Assembly (NCBI RefSeq): GCF_001653755.1
Contig: NZ_CP015125.1
Span: forward strand, 3,171,501-3,235,500
Direction of reading: 5' to 3'
DNA: 64,000 nucleotides
Source of the DNA: Dokdonia donghaensis DSW-1
GTDB lineage: Bacteria > Bacteroidota > Bacteroidia > Flavobacteriales > Flavobacteriaceae
The notes beneath the pieces are model-generated. The model was not told the DNA's origin and searched no databases. It was given only the letters and a program-made list of their open reading frames with translations. Below are positions 59,508-64,000 of this stretch, piece by piece (positions within the stretch are counted from its first letter, which is position 1; every line of letters begins with the position of its first letter). Made by a program: the position numbers and the translations under genes.

Positions 59508-60613
59508 TTAGTGGGCTTTGAGATAAGGTTGCTTATAAAGATACTTAATTGCACGCATACAAGTACCATCTCAAATATAGGATAAAAATAAGCCACGTCT
59601 TTCTCTCGTAGTTTTCTAGCACTAAAACCTATGGCAAGCCAGGCCGCAAAGTAACGTGCTCCTATAACTGCAAGAACTAACTCCCACTGATACATTGTAG
59701 CAAGTACTGCTATACCTACCATAAAAAATAACAACTGGCTCACGTAAAAAAGACTCAAGAAAAATTTCTCTATAAACCTGTAATGACTAGCCGTAGTTAT
59801 GTGTCTACGCTTTTGAGTAATCCAGGCACCAAAAGAGGTTTTAGGTGTACTTATTGTAAAAGACTCTGGGTGATATTGTAGCGCTGTATTCTTTCTATTA
59901 CTTGCTTGATTTACAAACAGATCGTCATCTCCACTTTTAATCTTCATATGGCTTATAAACCCTTTTTGCTCATAAAATATAGCTGCAGTATACGCAAGAT
60001 TGCGCCCTACACCCATATAAGGTCTACCGGCTTTTGCATAAGTAAAATACTGTATGGCAGTCATTAGAGTTTCAAAACGTATAAGCTTATTGATAAATGA
60101 ACCCTTTATCTTTTCATAAGCTCCATACCCTAGTACGATCTCTTTTTTAGCTACAAAAGAGCCTGCCATATGTCTAAGCCACTGTGGAGAGGCAGGCACA
60201 CAGTCTGCATCTGTAAAAACCATATGTGCGTGTGTAGCTCTTTTTATACCTAGAGTGAGCGCATATTTTTTATTACCCCAGAAGGCTTCATTATTGACCA
60301 CATTAACTTGATGTACATTTTTATGCGCAAGAGCATAGGCCTCCATTACCTCTTCTGTATCGTCACTTGAGGCGTCGTTTATGAGTATAATTTCAAATTC
60401 TGGATAATCTTGTTCAAGAATGAACGAGACATTCTTTTGTAAATTTTGCGACTCGTTTTTTGCGCAAATAATAACAGAAACTGGTGGTAATGATTTATTT
60501 GGTTTTTGAAACGCTTTCGCGAAAGCGAACAACCAGTAGAAAACATAAAAAGCCACGTTTACAAACGTGACTCCTATTAAAGTATAAAATAGTGCGGGAT
60601 AAAATTGTTCCAA
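59498..60613 (-). CDS. Family 2 glycosyltransferase (membrane)
   Basis: A 371-residue inverting glycosyltransferase with an N-terminal membrane segment (ALFYTLIGVTFVNVAFYVFYWLF) and C-terminal segments. Motifs: PPVSVIICAKNESQNL, LINDASSDDTEEVM, MVFTDADCVPAS (DxD), SGDDDLFVN and KRRH. It may build a surface polysaccharide or lipid. A palindrome copy encodes FAFAKAFQ at the end of the first membrane segment. It is followed by the ECF sigma gene. Confidence 0.9.
   Translation of the reverse strand: MEQFYPALFYTLIGVTFVNVAFYVFYWLFAFAKAFQKPNKSLPPVSVIICAKNESQNLQKNVSFILEQDYPEFEIILINDASSDDTEEVMEAYALAHKNVHQVNVVNNEAFWGNKKYALTLGIKRATHAHMVFTDADCVPASPQWLRHMAGSFVAKKEIVLGYGAYEKIKGSFINKLIRFETLMTAIQYFTYAKAGRPYMGVGRNLAYTAAIFYEQKGFISHMKIKSGDDDLFVNQASNRKNTALQYHPESFTISTPKTSFGAWITQKRRHITTASHYRFIEKFFLSLFYVSQLLFFMVGIAVLATMYQWELVLAVIGARYFAAWLAIGFSARKLREKDVAYFYPIFEMVLVCVQLSIFISNLISKPTKWK
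60512..60527. repeat. Iterated palindrome, copy 18 (inside glycosyltransferase gene)
   Basis: Perfect core, read as A-F-A-K-A, the same frame as copy 14. Confidence 0.9.
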
Positions 60614-60625
60614 TAGCTGTTATGC

Positions 60626-60823
60626 TTACTTATCTCCAGAACAATCACCCATTTCTTCGGGCATTTTACCACACATACCACAAGCTTCTCCACTCTTATT
60701 AAGAAATGGACTCTGGCTGGCACAAGTACCGGCAAACTTACCGTCTTTTTTTGCCCAGATTTTTATCGCAATGCCTGCTACCGATAGTGCTAGAAGGACT
60801 AATGTTATCAAGAGTAATTCCAT
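60626..60823 (-). CDS. Small membrane protein with Cys-rich tail
   Basis: A 65-residue protein: membrane helix MELLLITLVLLALSVAGIAI, then KIWAKKDGKFAGTCASQSPF and a Cys-rich tail with CGMCGKMPEEMGDC. The tail may bind metal. Short proteins of this kind are widespread in Flavobacteriia. It lies twelve bases upstream of the glycosyltransferase. Function unknown. Confidence 0.78.
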   Translation of the reverse strand: MELLLITLVLLALSVAGIAIKIWAKKDGKFAGTCASQSPFLNKSGEACGMCGKMPEEMGDCSGDK

Positions 60824-60874
60824 TACAAATATTTTCTACAAAGATACAGAAACCTAGTAGCACCTAAAAGTTTT

Positions 60875-61660
60875 TTACGGCATAGGTATTTGCTGTTCTT
60901 GATCAAATTTTATGGCCGCAACTTCATTTGCTTTGGTTGCTTCTTTACTACCACCTTTAGGTTCTATAGTGACATTTATACTTGCCATACGCTCCTCATA
61001 AGGGATTTCTACAAGGTTATCTTTTGTTACTTTTAAGATATCTAACGGCACAAGTTTACCATCTACAGAGGCCCACATCTGGTATACCTGCTCATCTGGC
61101 AATTCTGGAAGCTCGTTTACGTGCACATATGATCTCTTTTCTATCTCATTTATGTATGCCACAGCTTCTAGTCTGTTTGCTCTATTATTACCCTTAAGAA
61201 TATATTTTTGAGTTGCAGTGTTATTAAGTATCATAAACTGCTCCTCTACAGATTGTAACATTTGCCTGTTAGAAACAATGTCATCATTAAGATTTTCTAG
61301 CAAGTTTGAAGTAAACTTTCTATCTTCTAGAAGTTCTTGATTTTGATTATAAATCATTATTGCGACAAGTCCAAAAAGAGTTGCTATAGTACAAGCTGCA
61401 ATAGCCAGAAGTGGCAGCGCACGTTTAGGCTTTGCCTTAGTTTGTTTTAAAATCTTTGCACGTAAATCTTTAGGCACGTCTACAGCATAAGATGCTGCAT
61501 AGTTTTCTAAATTTTCTTGCAACTCATTATAAGTAGTTTTTACCTCAGGAAACTTTGCTACAAAGTACTCAACCTCTTGAGACTCCATAGGTGAAGTTGT
61601 ACCCATAAGGTAACGCTCCAACAAATCGCTTTCTAAAAATTGTGACACTCTATCACTCAT
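60875..61660 (-). CDS. Anti-sigma factor (RskA-type)
   Basis: A 261-residue membrane anti-sigma factor: N-terminal sigma-binding part (LLERYLMGTTSPMESQEVEYFV), one membrane helix (~residues 81-103; LPLLAIAACTIATLFGLVAIMI), and a C-terminal RskA-like domain (YQMWASVDGKLVPLDILKV). It overlaps the sigma gene upstream by four bases. No zinc-binding HxxxCxxC motif is visible, as expected for this type. It should hold the 61657 sigma factor until a signal releases it. Confidence 0.9.
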   Translation of the reverse strand: MSDRVSQFLESDLLERYLMGTTSPMESQEVEYFVAKFPEVKTTYNELQENLENYAASYAVDVPKDLRAKILKQTKAKPKRALPLLAIAACTIATLFGLVAIMIYNQNQELLEDRKFTSNLLENLNDDIVSNRQMLQSVEEQFMILNNTATQKYILKGNNRANRLEAVAYINEIEKRSYVHVNELPELPDEQVYQMWASVDGKLVPLDILKVTKDNLVEIPYEERMASINVTIEPKGGSKEATKANEVAAIKFDQEQQIPMP

Positions 61661-62211
61661 AACACACTTATCATCAAAAATAAAACTCCAAATAATTTAC
61701 GCAGTTCCCTCAAGCCTATTTTTAATCTTGACTTTACGGTCCCCAGCGGGATGTTTAACTCATCACTTGCTTCTTGCTGGGTCATACCCTGAAAAAACAG
61801 CGCATCTATCACCACTCGATACTTATCTTCTAGCCCATCTGTATGCTCTTGCAAATCCATATGTTCTATAGCCAGTGATGTAGACTGTAAATGATATACG
61901 TTAGAATCATCTGTTTGGACTTCTTTATTCATTTTTCTTTTACGACTACGCACTTTGTCTATAGCCGTGTTTTGAACTACCCTAAAAAGCCACGTGAATA
62001 GACGCGCTTTATCTGCATCATACTTATGTGCATTTTTCCAGATTTTTACAAAAGATTCTTGAAGTACATCTTGTGCAAGCTCCTCATCGTGTGTCACTTT
62101 TATAGCCACACCATAGAGCGCAGGCGCATAATGGTCATATAATAACCCTATGGCACGCTCATCTCCAGTTTTAAGAAGATCTACAATATGCTTCTCAACA
62201 AATGTCTTCAA
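61657..62211 (-). CDS. ECF sigma factor paired with the RskA-like anti-sigma
   Basis: A 184-residue sigma-70 factor of the SigK-like ECF group. Region 2: LAQDVLQESFVKIWKNAHKYD and RLFTWLFRVVQNTAIDKVRSRKRK; region 4: MTQQEASDELNIPLGTVKSRLKIGLRELRKLF. Translationally coupled to the anti-sigma (four-base overlap). Divergent from the fasciclin gene, 123 bases away, a neighbourhood I recognise in other Flavobacteriia; fasciclin may be its regulon member. Confidence 0.93.
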   Translation of the reverse strand: MKTFVEKHIVDLLKTGDERAIGLLYDHYAPALYGVAIKVTHDEELAQDVLQESFVKIWKNAHKYDADKARLFTWLFRVVQNTAIDKVRSRKRKMNKEVQTDDSNVYHLQSTSLAIEHMDLQEHTDGLEDKYRVVIDALFFQGMTQQEASDELNIPLGTVKSRLKIGLRELRKLFGVLFLMISVL

Positions 62212-62334
62212 ATAGCGTAGTTTTTATGAATTAACGAAAATTTGGCAATACACTTTCATCCAATGGGCAAAGTTAGTACGTACATTTTACATAGAAAAAG
62301 ATTCTATCATAAACTCACCAAGCCTCACTTTAGT

Positions 62335-62847
62335 ATGCAAATCTTAAAAAATCTCTCGCTACTTATAATCATCTTATTATCAATTACTAGCTATGCACAG
62401 TCTGATATTATAGACCTCACCGTCATCTCAAAAGACCACACAACACTCGTAACCGCACTAAAAGCTGCAGGACTCATATCTACACTTAAAGAAGATGGAC
62501 CATATACTATATTTGCCCCTACTAATGAGGCGTTTGATAAACTACCTCCAAAACAACTTGCAAACCTTCTCACCCCAGAAAACAAAGCAACACTCGCATC
62601 TATTATATCATATCACATAGTTGCCCAATCACTAACCGAGACAGAACTAATAAATAAAATAAATGTAGAAAATGGCAGTTTTACATTACAGACAGTAAAT
62701 GGCCAGCAACTCGTGGCTACCCTAAAGGATAATAAAATAGTAATCACAGATACAACAGGTCACACCTCGCTTCTCACTAAGACCGGTATCAATGGAAGAA
62801 ATGGCATCATACACGTGGTAGACACCGTACTAACACCTAGTAACTAA
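62335..62847 (+). CDS. Fasciclin-domain exported protein
   Basis: A 170-residue exported protein with one fasciclin domain. Signal peptide MQILKNLSLLIIILLSITSYAQ; then LVTALKAAGLISTLKEDGPYTIFAPTNEAFDKLP and NGRNGIIHVVDTVLTPSN (in parts), the FAS1 signatures FAPTNxAF and NGxIHVVD. Role in adhesion or surface structure. ATG 62335 chosen since it starts the signal peptide; the upstream ATG at 62242 is not consistent with export. Divergent from the sigma/anti-sigma pair. Confidence 0.88.
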   Translation: MQILKNLSLLIIILLSITSYAQSDIIDLTVISKDHTTLVTALKAAGLISTLKEDGPYTIFAPTNEAFDKLPPKQLANLLTPENKATLASIISYHIVAQSLTETELINKINVENGSFTLQTVNGQQLVATLKDNKIVITDTTGHTSLLTKTGINGRNGIIHVVDTVLTPSN

Positions 62848-62865
62848 AGTTTAGTTTAGTTGAGG

Positions 62866-62890
62866 GCCTCACGCGAGTGGGGCTTTTTTT
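62866..62890 (+). terminator. Terminator after the fasciclin gene
   Basis: GCCTCAC and GTGGGGC stem with loop GCGA and a 7-base T-run, next to a palindrome copy. Confidence 0.82.
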
Positions 62891-62892
62891 TA

Positions 62893-62908
62893 CGCTTTCG
62901 CGAAAGCG
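62893..62908. repeat. Iterated palindrome, copy 19 (between fasciclin and murB)
   Basis: Perfect 20-bp form (62891-62910), directly after the terminator T-run, between convergent genes. Confidence 0.9.
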
Positions 62909-62911
62909 TAA

Positions 62912-63931
62912 TTATATCACATTCACCTCTGGAACAATCTTTATCCCAAACTTCTCCTCTACTGCCGCTTGTACTTTCATTGCAACTGCCCACACTTCTT
63001 GACCTGTAGCATTACCGTGATTTACGAGTACCAGAGCTTGCCTATCGTGTATACCAGCATCGCCAAAACGTTTCCCCTTAAATCCTGCTTGCTCGATAAG
63101 CCACCCAGCGGGTACCTTGATTTGCTCATTACCTATGGGATAAAATGGGATTTCTGTATGCACTTTTCTAAGTTGAGTAAACTGTGTTTGTGAGATTACT
63201 GGGTTCTTAAAGAAGGAACCACTATTGCCTATTTTCTTAGGATCTGGAAGCTTAGACTGCCTGATGGCTATAACAGCATCTGACACGTCTTTTAATGTAG
63301 GTACTGTGATTTTTTTCGCTTTAAGCGTGTCATAAATAGCGCCGTAGTCAGTATTTATATTATGATTGCTCTTTGTGAGTTTAAAGGTGACAGCGGTAAT
63401 GACATAGGCATCTTTAAGCTCATTTTTAAATACCGAGTCACGATAACCAAAAGCACAATCTTCTAGCGTAAACACCCTCACCTCTTGAGTGTCTCTATGT
63501 ACAGCCTCGCACTCATAAAAGGTATCTTTGAGCTCTACACCATAGGCACCTATATTTTGCACTGGTGATGTACCTACATTACCAGGAATGAGCGATAGAT
63601 TTTCTACACCGCCCAGGTTATGTGCTACGCAATAGAGTACAAACTCGTGCCAGTTTTCGCCACCAGCAACTTTGAGAAGCACTTCGTTTTCTGAAAACGA
63701 ATCATCTACAAGTGATATTCCTTTAATATCTAGATGTATTACAAGCCTATTTACATCTTGCGTGAGTAGCATATTACTACCTCCACCTATTATAAAAGGC
63801 TCAGGATATCTAGCATCTCCCAGCAACTCCTGCAATTGCTGTACAGAAGAAACGCTCGCAAAAAAGCGAGCGTTTACATCTATACCAAAGGTATTGTATG
63901 CTTTAAGCGATACGTTTTCTTGTACTGTCAT
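62912..63931 (-). CDS. murB: UDP-N-acetylenolpyruvoylglucosamine reductase
   Basis: Reduces UDP-GlcNAc-enolpyruvate to UDP-MurNAc with NADPH and FAD, in cytoplasmic peptidoglycan precursor synthesis. The 339-residue length fits the E. coli-like type. Motifs: LKAYNTFGIDVNAR, FIIGGGSNMLLT (FAD), SLIPGNVGTSPVQNIGAYGVE, FGYRDSVFK, and PDPKKIGNSGSFFKNP (catalytic Ser in GNSGSFFKNP). Its start overlaps the stop of the upstream partial gene by one base. Confidence 0.97.
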   Translation of the reverse strand: MTVQENVSLKAYNTFGIDVNARFFASVSSVQQLQELLGDARYPEPFIIGGGSNMLLTQDVNRLVIHLDIKGISLVDDSFSENEVLLKVAGGENWHEFVLYCVAHNLGGVENLSLIPGNVGTSPVQNIGAYGVELKDTFYECEAVHRDTQEVRVFTLEDCAFGYRDSVFKNELKDAYVITAVTFKLTKSNHNINTDYGAIYDTLKAKKITVPTLKDVSDAVIAIRQSKLPDPKKIGNSGSFFKNPVISQTQFTQLRKVHTEIPFYPIGNEQIKVPAGWLIEQAGFKGKRFGDAGIHDRQALVLVNHGNATGQEVWAVAMKVQAAVEEKFGIKIVPEVNVI

Positions 63932-64000
63932 TAATCTTGGTATTGTTCTAACGCAGCTTTAAGAATAGTAACTGCTTCTTTAAGATGGTTTTCTTCTAGC
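63931..64000 (-). CDS. C-terminal end of an unidentified gene upstream of murB
   Basis: The last 22 codons read LEENHLKEAVTILKAALEQYQ D, then TAA overlapping the murB ATG by one base. A helical end like that of a class I/II PLP aminotransferase is possible, but nothing here proves it. The gene continues beyond the window and is probably cotranscribed with murB. Confidence 0.6.
   Translation of the reverse strand, partial: LEENHLKEAVTILKAALEQYQD

Noticed and set aside
1..64000. tRNA, rRNA, transposase or phage integrase
   Set aside because: Looked for and not seen on either strand; the islands therefore have no visible integrase of their own.

Overview
The window is chromosomal DNA of a marine-type member of the Flavobacteriaceae (Bacteroidota). 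Several signs agree: gliding gene gldA, SusC-style carboxypeptidase-regulatory N-terminus on the TonB receptor, TAnnTTTG-type -7 promoter elements, absence of strong Shine-Dalgarno sites, Bacteroidota-type aroA, bifunctional DAHP synthase/chorismate mutase, DUF3857, DUF2911 and DUF922 families. A 16-bp perfect palindrome (CGCTTTCGCGAAAGCG) recurs 19 times. From memory the gene content looks Dokdonia-like, but the genus is a guess.

Layout. 0-4 kb: glyoxylate shunt (aceB-aceA, minus) divergent from a RamB/ScfR-type regulator. 4-14.2 kb: minus-strand housekeeping block (queA, aroA, MazG-like, three tandem DUF3857 proteins, dtd, rsgA). 15-19.3 kb: aromatic amino-acid operon pheA - aminotransferase - tyrA - DAHP synthase/chorismate mutase, preceded by a 26-codon leader peptide rich in Phe and Tyr, a terminator and a competing pairing segment: a textbook ribosome-mediated attenuator. 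19.6-24.6 kb: gldA, a lipoprotein, rpsO, pnp. 24.6-28.1 kb: first accessory island, with a ~250-bp repeat (copy A), a probable retron (ncRNA flanked by 11-nt complementary a1/a2 arms, then a reverse transcriptase with NAxxH, YADD and VTG motifs fused to a HEPN-like C-terminus), and a DUF6624 lipoprotein bracketed by a 17-bp direct repeat. 28.2-39 kb: GNAT, a membrane AraC regulator, secreted hydrolases, a PH-domain protein, and a siderophore receptor with probable Fur boxes plus a PepSY membrane protein. 39-44.2 kb: second accessory island, starting with copy B of the same ~250-bp repeat, then XRE regulator - cytosine-C5 methyltransferase - double GHKL ATPase/histidine kinase - response regulator with an unknown C-terminal domain, tightly packed. 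44.4-47.1 kb: Nudix, Imm53, MepB, and a TetR regulator with its AhpD-like target. 47.2-64 kb: asnB, DUF2911, DUF922, dnaB, accA, EamA, LptF/G, tgt, an Nramp relative, two ECF sigma factors, glycosyltransferase, anti-sigma, fasciclin, murB and the tail of one more gene.

How the parts work together. Core genes are ordinary and syntenic-looking. The unusual parts are (1) the two AT-rich accessory islands, both inserted directly after the same ~250-bp element, which suggests a shared insertion hotspot for defence-like cassettes; (2) the methylase-GHKL-receiver cassette, which has no recognisable restriction nuclease and may couple DNA modification to phosphorelay signalling; (3) the aromatic attenuator; (4) the iterated palindrome, which sits after terminators and also inside six coding regions in more than one frame.

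Limits: domain calls are from motif reading only; no homology search, folding or codon statistics were run. No tRNA, rRNA, CRISPR array or transposase was seen.
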